64,000 nt of DNA. Origin: Cryptomeria japonica. Taxonomy: Eukaryota; Streptophyta; Pinopsida; Cupressales; Cupressaceae. Both the position numbers and the translations under genes were made by a program. Positions 24,301 to 35,000 of the stretch are shown piece by piece. The stretch spans positions 305,445,950-305,509,949 of the forward strand of contig NC_081408.1 in the NCBI RefSeq assembly GCF_030272615.1, in the 5' to 3' direction. Below the pieces are notes generated by a model that worked only from the letters and a program-made list of their open reading frames with translations, was not told the DNA's origin and did not search any database. Within the stretch, counting starts at the first letter, position 1; the number at the start of each line of letters is the position of its first letter.

Positions 24301-25543
24301 GTCTAATAACACTTCTCCATTGAAAGACTTTGAAAAGTGACTAATGGCCTCCATGTTAATGGATTCCCGATCTATTAGCAAATCTCCCTCCACATTCTTA
24401 ATTGAAAAGATGTTTTTATGGATTCTCCTCACCTTGATTGACATGTGGAAAATATTTGGTGTTTTTGTCGCCTTCCTTCAACCAAGTTTCACCAGATTTA
24501 TATCTCCAAAATGATTCCTCTCTAGCTAAAATCTTAGAGTACACCTTGTTAAGCTCCTTCTCCTTCAAAAAAGAGACTTCGTCCATGCCTTGTAGGATAA
24601 TTTGTTGATGGAGATATTTTAACTCTTCTTCTAATTTTAATTTCTCATTGAAAATATTTTTAAAAGATTCTCTATTCCATTTCTTTAGTTGTTTCTTAAC
24701 AAATTGAAGTTTTTAAGAAAGTGAAAGCTTTGTTTCCTATCTTTTTGAGAACATGCTTCCACCAAGCCTCCAATAGATATCTAAGGTTGTTGTCCCTAAG
24801 CCACATTGCTTCAAATTTGAACGGACATCTATCTGAGGCTTTTTCATCTTGTACACGGAGACATATGGGATAATGATTTGATCCCATGAAAGGAAGAATA
24901 CTTGCAATACATGTCCAAGGGCTAGACAACCAATAACCAGCTATGAAAAACCTATGTAGTCTTTCCGTTGTGTTTAAAAAACCACTTCTTCTATTGGTCC
25001 AAGTGTATTCACCAATCTTAAAAGGAATCTCAATTAAGCTCGATTGTGTGATAAAGGAATTGAAGTCTTTATTACTCTTTCTATTCCATCCAATGCCACC
25101 CATTTTATCTGAAGGCCTGACCAAGGCATTAAATTCACCACTTATAATAAAAGGATTATCAGTATCATGTTTAAGACACTCGGATAAATCAATCCATAGC
25201 TGCTTTTTCAAATTAGTGTTGTTTGGACCATAAACATTGATCATATACACATGCATATGTAGTTGTTTATAGTAAATTCTCACCCATTGCCACCAATTAC
25301 CCTATCTCATGATTGTGACTTCCACCAAGGAGTCATTCCATAAAATAGCTAAACCACTCGAAGCTCCCTGAGCTTCTACTAAAACACATTTTCATTTTTT
25401 GAATCTACTGTAAAAGGTATCAAAATCCTCTATCTTGATTTTAGTTTCCTGTAAACAAACAAGATCCGGTCTAAACTAATCAAGGCATCTCTTAATCAGT
25501 CTAACCTTGTCAGGGGCCTTACATTCCATGAAAGGAGCCTCAT
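21307..25543 (-). pseudogene. LINE ORF2: endonuclease, reverse transcriptase, RNase H
   Basis: ORF2 starts at the ATG at 25543, which overlaps the ORF1 stop as ATGA. Domains in order follow. Apurinic-type endonuclease (25543 to about 24700): MRLLSWNVRPL, PDLVCLQETKIK, GLAILWND, NVYGPNN; key residues are changed, with GEFNAL for the usual GDFN, LHRFF for LDRF and SNHYP for SDH. Reverse transcriptase (about 24100-22950): TLIPKKE, FRPISL, KKAYDEV, GLRQGDPLSPFLF, then HLQFAYDT at about 23480, where the family has FADD, so one catalytic aspartate is Tyr. A zf-RVT module lies at 22103-22405 (CVMCGEAEKDLDHLLLQC). RNase H is at about 21790-21310: KFFFDGAA, LEGDSL, VRREGNKVADKLSKWAL. The product would copy its own RNA at a nicked target. 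Stops and frameshifts occur throughout. Confidence 0.9.
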
Positions 25544-27450
25544 TGCTTCCGGGAAGAGACCACGCCCCTTCCCAATCTTAGTCTGAGCTTACTTTGGCCA
25601 GCAACACTTCCTGCAATTTCTAGTCTAGCTTTGTTGGATTTAGGTCCTCTTTTCTTCTTTTCCCCGACTTTCACTTTAGCATTTTGAGCTGATGTCATTT
25701 CCAGAGATCTCTTTTCCAGATCCCCTCCAAGAGAATATAAACCTAATTCATCCTCCCCTTTTGGGTTATCAGATAAATCTCCCTCTAAATCTGATGATAT
25801 CAAATCCCCTCCACTATCTTTAACTCCTTCAAATGATGCCTCTAAATTTCAAATGGGAGAAATTTGAATGTCTTTGAAAACCATTTCTTCCAAGGATTGA
25901 TCATTAGGAAGTGATTGTAAGGTTGCCTTGTTGTCTTGGATTTGTGACCGCAATTGATCGTCTCTTGTAAATCCCCTGTCCATGTTTTCTGCCTAAGTCT
26001 CTAGGACTATTGTCTCTTCCTTGTCATCATTATTGTCATCTTGGATCTCGTTTGATATATAATCATCAACATGTTTTAGGTGATCAGCATCTCGAGTATG
26101 TTTCTCCTCTATTATTTTATCTGGCATACTATAACCAACTTCAGTAGTCCAGGTGTTCTTGTCTATAGGTTTCTCCCAATTCTTCCTTTAAGGGTCATTT
26201 TCTTAATGGTTGGTTTCCCCAACCAAGGGTTCTATCCTACGAACAACTGGAAAAGATTCCAAACCCATTGTAGAGGACTCTGAACCCATTGTAGAGGACA
26301 TTTCATCAATAAGCCCTTTCATTAACCCTGTTGTATGGATTGTGTCATGCTCTAATGCACTTCCCTATTTGTGGTTATGAAGCACACCCTAGTCCAAAGC
26401 TTCCCACTAATGTTCCCAACCATTAGATTCTGACAGCCTTATAATTTTCTCAACCAAAAAAAATTGTTCTTTGAGCTTCCCTTTATCCCCTTTTGGGTGA
26501 GCAAAGGATTTGCAGTCTGTGCATGACTCCATCAAATCTTCTAGCACCACCTTTTGAATCCAAATACCCGATCTTGTTTTAATTTCTAGGGTGTCTGGTA
26601 TATTATGAACTGGATTCCATTTTATACAGATCCGCGAAATCATGCTGAAATTCGAAGAATCAATAAATTCTTCTGATTTTCTGAAATCCCCTAGACTTTC
26701 ACCTATTCTCCTTAGGGTTTCTATATCCTTGTATTCTTGAGGCAGCCTTGGAAGTTTAAGCCATATTGGAACCCTACTGATGATCTCTTCCTAAGGGTTA
26801 AAATTTGGTTTCCACTTGATGATATTAAAACCTTTCACGTCCATAAAGAAGGGGTTGTTATCCAAAATCCAATTCTTGTCCTGAGCAGAGGGGCATATAA
26901 CTAAAAAGAAGCCATTTTCTAACATTTTAAGCTCCACTCCCTCACCCCAGATGGAAACACACCACACTCTGATCTTAGAGAAAGATGACCATGTGCCCCC
27001 CCATTTCAAAAAAAGATCATGTTCATTGAGAAATCTAATATTTTCACTCCATTCCTCATTAGAAATCTCTATGTTTAAAACTCTATTGTAAACTAAGTTC
27101 GGGCATACATCTAGGACCTTTGCAGCTTCCGCTGAGGGTTTTGGCCTCCAAAATTTCTCCTGCGCCATTTTAAAATCAATCTGTTGCCTGTTGTTTAAAG
27201 ATGCATAACCATCAAATCTTGCCTTTCTCCATTCCCTGTCATTTTTCAAGATTGCTCCCATTGATAGCCTTTTTTGTTGAGAGGTCTTTGGACCCTTCCA
27301 TGGCCAAGATTGTCTTCTAAACCTTGATTAGTCATTTCTGAAGTTTCCACGGTTCCAGTTTCTATTCAACAGCCATTTCCGATCTAACCCGCCTCTGTAA
27401 CGAAAGGCTTCATGCCTACTGAAACCCTGCCAAGAGTTTCCATCCATCAT
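25540..27450 (-). pseudogene. LINE ORF1: DUF4283-like RNA-binding protein
   Basis: The likely start is the ATG at 27450 (MMDGNSWQGFSRHEAFRYRG), giving a basic Arg/Trp-rich N-terminus. Residues encoded at 27261-26791 fit the DUF4283 family found in plant LINE and Copia proteins: FKMAQEKFWRPKP, FLNEHDLFLKWGGTW, FFLVICPSAQDKNWIL and KGFNIIKWKPNF. After a stop near 26790 the frame goes on with PIWLKLPRLPQEY and LRRIGESLG, then a CCHC-like CTDCKSFAHPKGDK (near 26500) that lacks the last cysteine. The last third is acidic, then basic (KVGEKKKRGPKS). The stop at 25540-25542 overlaps the ORF2 ATG. ORF1 proteins bind the element RNA as chaperones. Confidence 0.8.
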
Positions 27451-27484
27451 CGCCACTCCTTTATTCAAATGGAAAAGGGTTTAT

Positions 27485-28065
27485 GGTAACACTAGTGAGA
27501 ATCAAACCGGATTTGATGCGTAGCACCAGGATCATTAGCCTAACACTACACCTCACAACTTGCCTTCACACCAACTCGATGTTGGCAGTAGGTCAGCGTC
27601 CCTCGTGGGGATTCGCGACATGGTTTGACAGCCTCCTATGGATTCTATAAGTCTAGTGGTTGTATCGGGCATTAACAAGTTGATCTTTTGGTGCAACAAC
27701 AACCCTAGCTTGTAACAAGTGGTATCAAAGCTTGGTCATAGGTTCAAATCACGCAGGCCACGACGAGTGACGCTAGGAGGGGGATTGTTGGCAGTGGGCT
27801 AGAGTCCCTCGTGGGGATTCGCGACATGGTTTAACAACCTCCTGTGGAATCTATAAGTCTAGTGGTTGTATTGGGAATTGACAAGTCGATCTTTCGATGC
27901 AACGGCAACCCTAGCTTGTAACACTCGGCTACTCATGCACCCTTAAAGGGTTTGTGGTAACACTAGTGAGAATCGAACTGGAATTGATGTGTAGCACTGG
28001 GATCATTAGCCTAACACTACGCCTCACGACTCGCCTTCACACCAACTCAGCTACTCATGCACCCT
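27485..28065. repeat. Duplicated modules in the LINE 5' region, tRNA-like
   Basis: Two modules alternate as A-B-B-A. Module A (27485-27577 and 27956-28047) begins GGTAACACTAGTGAGAATC and on the minus strand holds GGTTTGATTCTC, close to a polymerase III B box. Module B (27581-27720 and 27787-27921) holds 'gtccctcgtggggattcgcg' and ends CCCTAGCTTGTAAC. Between the B copies lies GTGGTATCAAAGCTTGG with GGTTCAAATC 11 bases later, a possible A/B-box pair of a tRNA-derived SINE. 'ctactcatgcaccctt' appears at 27930 and 28051. In LINEs the 5' region carries the promoter, so repeated modules may be promoter units or an old SINE insertion. Confidence 0.6.
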
Positions 28066-28081
28066 TTTTATTATCTGCTAC
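28066..28081. repeat. LINE target-site duplication, right copy
   Basis: TTTTATTATCTGCTAC, the partner of 19887-19902, marks the 5' end of the LINE. The single difference suggests some age. Confidence 0.85.
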
Positions 28082-28335
28082 TTATTCCAATGGGAATCTC
28101 TCTTTTATTTACTCTATGAATAATGAATTCCTCTATAAACAAGAAACTCGCAGTGATCTATATCTCTTATTTTCCTGTAAACATTACAGCCACCAATATT
28201 TGTGATTACTTCTTGTTGAATAAATCTATCCTACAAAATACTCCTCTCTCCCTGAATTTTGACATTTGGTTGTGAATATAAAATCAATCCATCTAGGAAA
28301 ACAAATAAAAGAAAATATGTGATAAATTCACCTTC

Positions 28336-28485
28336 TGTGAATAACTATATGTATCCGGAAGCATGTGTTGCCATCTGAAGTATTTATTTACTTATCTCTG
28401 AATTTTTTTTTCTGAGAATAACTATATGTATCCGAGAGTGTGTGTTGCCATCTAAAGTTTCTACTTACTTATCTCTGTATTTTAT
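28336..28485. repeat. 76-bp tandem duplication
   Basis: The stretch with 'aataactatatgtatcc', 'tgtgttgccatct' and 'acttatctctg' occurs twice in a row (about 28336-28410 and 28412-28485) with roughly ten differences. No coding role is visible. Confidence 0.8.
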
Positions 28486-28499
28486 TTTTATATAAACCC

Positions 28500-28885
28500 A
28501 CATCATTCAATATATAATCTTATATTCATATGCAAATAAATATATTTATATATATATAAGAGAAAGAGAAATAATAATAATAATATTAGAAAGAGATATA
28601 TATATGTGTGTATATATATTTATATATATATATATATATATTAATATTATACCCCTTTATTGAAATAATTATAATAATTAAAAATATAAATATGTATATG
28701 TATATATATATTTATATATACATATATACATATATATATACATACATCTATATACATATATATACATATGTATATACATATATATATACATACATATACA
28801 TATATACATACATGTATATATACATATATATACATACACACACACACAAATATATATATATATATAGATATATATATATATATAT
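28500..28885. repeat. TA/TACA/TATG microsatellite
   Basis: Nearly 400 bases of TA-rich simple repeat, with ATAC/ATACAT variants, an ACACAC run at 28833-28846 and pure TA runs at both ends. The long Tyr/Ile-rich frames on both strands come from the repeat and are not genes. Confidence 0.9.
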
Positions 28886-29212
28886 AGTTAGAGTTATCTT
28901 TTATTAGCTAATAATTATTTATTTAAGTATTAGTCTATTATACTCTATACTTAAGCTAAACTTAGGAATCTTATAATTCTTTAGGGTTTTCACCTTTAGG
29001 GTTTCGAGTATCCTTTTATAAGGATTCTCTCTTAGTAATTTCATAACAATTGTAATTATTGAATTGCATTCTTGTTGCACAATCAATATGATTCCTCTTT
29101 TCTGGATCTTTGAATTCTGGCCTCCATAGTTTTTTTGCTTCTCTCCTTCTGTGACAGGTTTGCATGCAAGTGATCTTTGGGAGCTGTAGAGTTGATTTTT
29201 CTTCAACTCCTA
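28885..29212 (+). mobile_element. Copia-type short LTR (R/U5 end clear, start masked by TA repeat)
   Basis: The block ends just before a primer-binding site and has the look of a short plant Copia LTR: it opens 'gttagagttatcttttatta' at the edge of the TA repeat and contains 'ttagggttt' repeats and a T-rich 3' part. The expected TG start seems mutated or absorbed in the TA run. No second LTR or Copia pol was found downstream, so the element is a fragment or a non-autonomous form. Confidence 0.55.
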
Positions 29213-29214
29213 TA

Positions 29215-29229
29215 TGGTATCAGAGCTCC
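29215..29229 (+). promoter_or_regulatory. Primer-binding site, initiator tRNA-Met type
   Basis: TGGTATCAGAGCTCC is the classic plant site complementary to the 3' end of initiator tRNA-Met. It marks the LTR end on its left and the element direction (plus). Confidence 0.88.
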
Positions 29230-30884
29230 AGATCTGCATGCCCCTGTTCTCTTCATGAGAGATTTTTGGGCTTTGTTATTCGGATCTATGTATTTGGGGG
29301 TTTGTGCAGTTGTTTTTTTTCATTTATGGGGGTAGCTGATTTTTTGGTACATTTTGGTGCCAAAAGGACCTCACTATTGGATTGAGGAGGTCGATTCCAT
29401 GAATTTTGATATAAAATTCGATATATTTTTGGTGTCAATTGTTCGGGGGGCAAAAAAATTTAGGCCCCAGGATGTACGGTTGGCAGTTTTACGACTTGCC
29501 TAGGCCGATCTAAACATGGCCGAGCCATTGGTGGTCTGTAACCCACCGAGGCTAGCCTGGCAGTTTACTACAGGTTCAGGAGTCTTCCACCCGTCAGGGC
29601 CAGCCTGGCGGTTTACCACCAGCAGTCTTTAAATTGCCAACCCCCCCCCCCCCCACTTCACGGTTACTGTGGTGGTCACAGTCACCACCACCCCCACAAG
29701 CTGCCTACTGCCAACTCCCTCCACCCGGTCGCCGCCCACCACTCGGCCGCCACCAGCCACTGCTTAGCTCAACCACCGCCTGTCGCTTGCTCTGCCCTGT
29801 CGCTACCTGGCTTCCACCCAAACACCACCTCCCTGCCATCAACAAAGGGGCGATTTTTTACTTGAAGGGGTTTTGACATTCTATTGGTTTTTTTGTCATA
29901 ACTTGGGCAAATGGAGTTGTTTTTTGAAAAACCTTATATTGTCGGAAATTTCTTTCTGAGCTCTATCCAGATCTGGAGGTTTGAATTTTTTATTTTGCTT
30001 TCTTGATGGTGTTTTTTGCTATCAAAGCCAGAGGTTCATTTTTGCACTTCGGGAGACATAACTTGAGCATCCGAACTCCATTTTTCAAAAACTTTATATC
30101 GTTAGAAAGATTTTTCTATGTACTTTCCATACATATGAGTTTTATTTCTATATTCTGCTCTAGGTATATTTTATTGATTTTTTTTCTTTTCATCACTCTG
30201 GTGAATATCTTGAATGTTTCAAGTCCTGGGATCTCTTTCTTTGAGTAGGATGTCTCATCTTTGGTTTTTCTTTCTATGTTTCTAGCCTTTTGTCTCTTCT
30301 GATCATTATAGACCTTTTTTTGTAAGCATTTTATTTATGCAAACGCACTGAGATAAAGTGCCACTATGCATTGTATACATGGGATCTTGCACATCTTGTG
30401 CCTTATTGTACATGCACTACATTATAAAGTGTCATGGGGGGGTTGATGTTTGCCTTTGTTTTCCATCTACCTTTGTCACATGAGTTTTTTCGTCCACGAC
30501 ATTCACCTCATGATGTGTGTCAAGTCAGTGTTCCTTCCACGACACTGTGTACTTTCTCCGCACCTTCGATATTCCTGGTTCTTCGTCATGCAGTTCTTTT
30601 TGGCATTCAGTTTCAGTTTACCTATCATCTCTTCCTTGTCGGAATTATGGGGGGGTTTCTCCTACTGGTTCTAATGCGTCCTCGGTTTGATTGATCAACT
30701 CTTCAAGCTTTGGTGTTTTATGCCATCTATATCTTCGACTTCAATTATTGTTTGCCACCTGATTTGAGTAGTGTCATTTGAGGGTGCTCATGCAGATTAT
30801 AGTCTTCTCTACCTGGTCATGTTCTATTTCAGTGGAGGTTATGTTATGCCTTGCATATCTATTTCCCTATTAATCTCCTTGCAT
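29230..30884 (+). other. Retroelement leader, no recognisable protein
   Basis: The sequence after the primer-binding site is unusually G+C-rich between 29450 and 29860, with a C run at 29640-29654 and Pro-rich frames that look compositional. Two similar segments (29896-29965 and 30056-30125) share 'cataacttg' and 'aactttatatcgtt / aaccttatattgtc', a decayed duplication. A frame around 30434-30694 has no known relatives to my eye. Confidence 0.45.
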
Positions 30885-31420
30885 CGAAATTTGGGTCCCT
30901 TTTGTTCTTTTCTTTGTTTTTTCCCTTTGTTCCTTTTTTGGTTTTTGACCTCGGAACTCCGGAGTCCCAAGGTCCCTTTGTTCCTTTTTGGTTTTGACCT
31001 CGGAACTCCAAAGTCCCGGAGTCCCGAGGTCCCTTTATTCCTTTTTTTGTTTTTGACCTCGGAACTCCGGAGTCCCGAGGTCCCTTTGTTCCTTTTTTGG
31101 TTTTGACCTCAGAACTCCAGACTCTTGAGGTCCCTTGGTTCCTTTTTGGTTTTGACCTTGAAACTCCGGAGTCCCGATGTCCCGAGATCCCTTTGTTCCT
31201 TTTTGGCTTTTTGACCTCGGAACCTCGGAGTCCCGTAGTCCCGAGGTCCCTTTGTCTTCTACCTCGGAAATCCGGAGTACCGAGGTGGAACCTCCTTCTG
31301 CTTGCTTCGAAACCCTGAGCCCCTGGAGTTCCGAGGTGGGGTGTTTCCTTTCTTGTGTTGAGCCCGGAACCTCGGAACCCCAGAGTCCTGAGGTCATGTT
31401 TAAAGCTTTTGTATGGGCGG
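30885..31420. repeat. Minisatellite with GGAACTCCGGAGTCCCGAGG core
   Basis: Units of about 50-70 bases repeat around eight times. Each has a T-rich part ('ccctttgttccttttt', 'ggttttgacct') and a self-complementary part (GGAACTCCGGAGTCCC). Frames on both strands run through it only because the unit length often keeps phase. A looser version of the palindromic part continues at 31680-31980. Confidence 0.88.
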
Positions 31421-31433
31421 GCTTGGGATGAAG

Positions 31434-31441
31434 TATAAATA
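31434..31441 (+). promoter_or_regulatory. Candidate TATA box
   Basis: TATAAATA lies about 600 bases before the ORF at 32040 and directly after the minisatellite. A start of transcription near 31465-31475 would give a leader holding the second repeat field. This is predicted from sequence and spacing only. Confidence 0.4.
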
Positions 31442-31679
31442 GGGATGATGAACTTTTAAAGTTCATTTGTGCATTCAGAACTCCTCTTCCCTAGCTCCAA
31501 GCTATGAATCTCCAGACTTTCGAGCTTTCCTTGGCATTTTCGGGCATTTCGATTCACCAAGTTGGTGATTTTTCTTGCCCATTTTGGTGTTTTGTAGATT
31601 AGATTTTGCTTTTCTTGTTGTTCTTTTCGTTGGTTGTTGGTTTTTGTTTTTTTCATGTTTTCTTTTGCATGCCCTAGTT

Positions 31680-31980
31680 TTCTTGCCCGGAACCCTGGAG
31701 TTCCAAGTAGTTGTTTTTCATGCGCCCAAAATCCTGGAACCCCTGAGTTCCAGGTAGCTGGCTTGACCTAGCCTAGACCCCCGAAGTTTCGGGTGGCTCC
31801 TGTTTAATAAGCCTGGAACCCCAAACCCTCGGAGTTCCAGGTGGCTCTTGTTTAATGAACCTGAAACCCCAGAGTTCCGAGATTCCTTTTCGCATACAAC
31901 TCGATCCCAGAACCCCTGAGTTTCAGGCCTCCTTCACTTGTGCCTACCCTGAGACCCCGAAGTCCCGAAGTAAATCAACT
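31680..31980. repeat. Dispersed GGAACCCCNGAGTTCC motifs
   Basis: At least six variants of the palindromic core seen at 30885-31420 occur here, at spacings of 40-70 bases, separated by short unique stretches (for example 'ggaacccctgagttcc' near 31737). They lie between the candidate TATA box and the ORF, so they would be part of the transcript leader. Confidence 0.75.
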
Positions 31981-32039
31981 TTTATGATTATTATCAAAGA
32001 CTGAGGATTTGTTTTCTGCTTGCAGGTTTGAGTGGTTAG

Positions 32040-35000
32040 ATGGACTCATCCTCCAACAAAAGAGGCAAAGAAATTGATAGACTCCCAGCCACCATGAAAT
32101 ATCATTATCAAGGACAGGTCTATGTTTCAAAGTTAGATGATCAAGTCAGATGGGTCACGGATACCGAAATCGGCCATATAGAAATTGAGGATATCAAGGC
32201 CCAATTAGACAAACCTAGTCTAGAGGCCCTCCACAGAAGAATCAAGAGATCGAGCCTAGTTGAAGCTACTGCCTTTCCACAGTCATTGCAGGCACCAAAG
32301 TTCATAATGACCATTGCCCCATTTTATAACTCAAAGACTAGAAAGTGCACGGATGCACAAGGAAAAACAGTCATAGACTTGTCTCCTGACATGCTCAAGT
32401 TGGTTTTTGGCATCCCAACCACGGAGGAGATATTTCTGTTAACTGAAGAAGAGGCCTCAAGGGCATGGAATGACAAAATATCAGCCAATAAGAGGCACAT
32501 GAATACAAACTGGTTGGAAGAAGAAAGAAAGGCAGGTCTCAAGGCAACGGAGATCCTAAGGGTGGATTTCAAAGAGCCCCAAAGAGACTTAATCATTATG
32601 CTTAGCAGGGCCTTTGGCAAGCCAGATTGCAAACATTTTCATCCCTAGATGTTCCAATTCATGAGCACTATTTTAAGAGGGAAACAATACTTTGATTGGC
32701 TGCAGATCCTCTCCGACAATATCTGCAAACAAATGAAAGAAGTTCGGCATACTCAAAAGTTCTTTTTCACATCATATGTCATCTGGGCAGTTGCTACAGC
32801 TGGAAAGTTTCCAGGGCTACAGGTAGAAGGTCAATTGGGAGAGGAGGAAGGACAAAAGAAGGTATGGGAGTATTATTCCCAACTTACTCTAGCCAATGCA
32901 AAGGCTCATTTCAAGAGAGTTAATGATGCCTTCATTTTCCCAATAATAATCAAAGTAACAAGAGATGCAGGATATCAGATTAGCCCGAAGGCCATGGCTA
33001 TCATCTGAGAGTGGGCATGTCGGTTCATCCAAAACCCATGCTCCACTTACATCAGGGTTAGCGGATTCATAGGGAACCCAATGTTGTTGCCCCGATATTG
33101 CAATGATAGGATAATTTTGCTAGAGTATGTAAGGCAGCTTGTGGGCCTCCAGTCACTTTTGTCATCAAAACACAAAGCACGTATCGATTTCTCAGTATCT
33201 ATTGGGTACTTTGCATGTTCTAAGATACAAGTAGCAAAATTAGCAGAACAAGAGCTTCAAGATTTGAACTTGAAGGAGTATGATCATGCTAGGGAGTTTT
33301 ATGATCCCTACGAGAAACTTAAACAAGCTATGCCTAAGGCATATGAGGGGCACAAGCCTAGCTTGGAGGACTTTTGGGCCAACCTGCAAGATAGTTTTGA
33401 GGTTAGGGATAAGAGCTATAACAGGTTATCTGTACTGCAGGTAAGAGATTTCAGAATTGAGACTAACCTCCCTAAAGACCTTAGGGATGATGGGGACTTA
33501 CTTGATCCAGTTTATAGGGAATCGGGGATAGATAAAAGGCCCCTCTCCCCAATAAAGTGGTCTGCAAGTGAAGAAACAAATATGGAAAAAGTCTCTCAAG
33601 TGGTCATCAATAGGACCAAGCAATGGTTAGGCCAGAGGGTAAGGCCCAATGTCTCAAAGGCAAAGCAAAAGGAGTCCACTTCAGGGGTACCTCAATCAAG
33701 GGGCCATAAGGAGTATGCTCGAAGACAAGGTCAGCCTCGAGGCAAAATACGTCCACCCATCCAGATGAGGAAGACAAACCTCAAGAAAGTACTGGGGACT
33801 TAATAAAGAAACTCCAGGAAAAGATGAGAGAGTCTGAATTGTTAAAGAAGGCAGCGGACCTGGGAGTGACCGATGGATTGGGAGCGATACCACTTGCCAA
33901 AGTTCTCCCACCAAGGATGACTATAGGGAAGACTGCAACAGAGGGTACCCAAGAGCGAGAAGAAGATATAGAAATTGCTGAGGATATACCTACTCAGCCA
34001 CCTTCAACAGATGCCACACATGCTCCGAGCACCAGCGCCCCTGTACCACCACCAGTCAATATTGTCGCAGGGGAGCCTGGAGTGCAAGGCTTCAGGTCTA
34101 CCACTGAAGGGATAAAAGTTAGAAATATCGAGTCAAATTCAAATTAGGAGGAAGTAGATCTAGAGCAACAACAGCCGCTAGAAGGTGAGCAAGAAGGGGA
34201 TGAGGTAGAAGACCTATTGAATGAAAGACTAGTGCTAACCCCTCAAGATCAAGAGGACCTCCTCAAGGATACAGCAGTCAGGCAAGGTGAAATAGAGACA
34301 GGTAGGAAAGAGATAGCATTTAATGAGGAGGTTAGTGGCAAACTAGGAGAGCTACATAAGCAATAGGCTCTCCAAACCAATCTAGCCCGTCAAATTATCC
34401 CACCTCAAGACCCCGGGCAAATAGAAACAAAAGTGAGAGACGAAGCAAAGGAGCAAGCGAAGGTCCATGTTATAACTGCAGATACAGTGTCACATCAAGG
34501 TGACAAGGATGAAGATATACCGCAATGGATGGAGTTTACCTTTGGGAAGAAAAAGAGGAAAGCAGAGCTCCCCAAGGTCACTCTACAACAAGTAATCACT
34601 GAGGAGCCACCAAAGGTTAAGAAGCTAAAACATTGTTCATCATCTATCAAAAACTGGTTCTGGTCAAGTCATTGCAGATATGGTAGTTCCATCCCAAGCC
34701 AAGGGACAAGCTTCCCCTAAATATCAAATATCCCAAATAAATTTGGGGAAACAAACCAAGTGGGGGGAGCTAGATACTTTGGAGTTAGCCACGAGCGTCG
34801 TCAGAGGGCGTTTAGAGAAGGAGCATACTTCCAACATGGAGCTCAAAGCGGAACTAGGACAATATAAGTAGTTGCTAATTGAAATGAGCAAACCCCTGGA
34901 CTCATGTAGAGCTGATGACCTTCTTTCTACCTCATCACTGCTAGAGGAAGAAGTAAAAGCATTAAGAGAGCTAAGATAGGTGGCCGCCGCAGCCAAGTCA

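Larger units (their letters stand above)
19903..28065 (-). mobile_element. Full-length L1-type plant LINE, inactive
   Basis: An 8.2-kb non-LTR retrotransposon on the minus strand. In its own direction it has a repeat-bearing 5' region (28065-27451), ORF1 with a DUF4283-like RNA-binding domain, ORF2 with endonuclease, reverse transcriptase, zinc-binding and RNase H domains, a conserved 3' ORF, a 3' tail (ATTACTGACC) and a poly(A) tail of nine (19903-19911). A 16-bp direct repeat with one mismatch bounds it, so the insertion is complete and not 5' truncated. Many stops and changed catalytic residues show that it is dead. The related 3' end at 4666-5532 shows that the family has other members here. 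Confidence 0.9.

Noticed and set aside
27720-27775. Possible tRNA gene (GTGGTATCAAAGC with GGTTCAAATC)
   Set aside because: No cloverleaf with acceptor and anticodon stems can be built by eye; better read as a SINE-like or LINE module.
28608-28907. Long Tyr/Ile-rich ORFs on both strands
   Set aside because: They are translations of the TA-rich microsatellite.
29634-29876. Pro-rich ORF
   Set aside because: Caused by a C run and CCACC-rich leader; no family resemblance.
30771-31466. ORFs with repeated SELRSPEVPLFLF or matching antisense repeats
   Set aside because: Both strands are open because of the minisatellite unit; no start context or protein family supports a gene.
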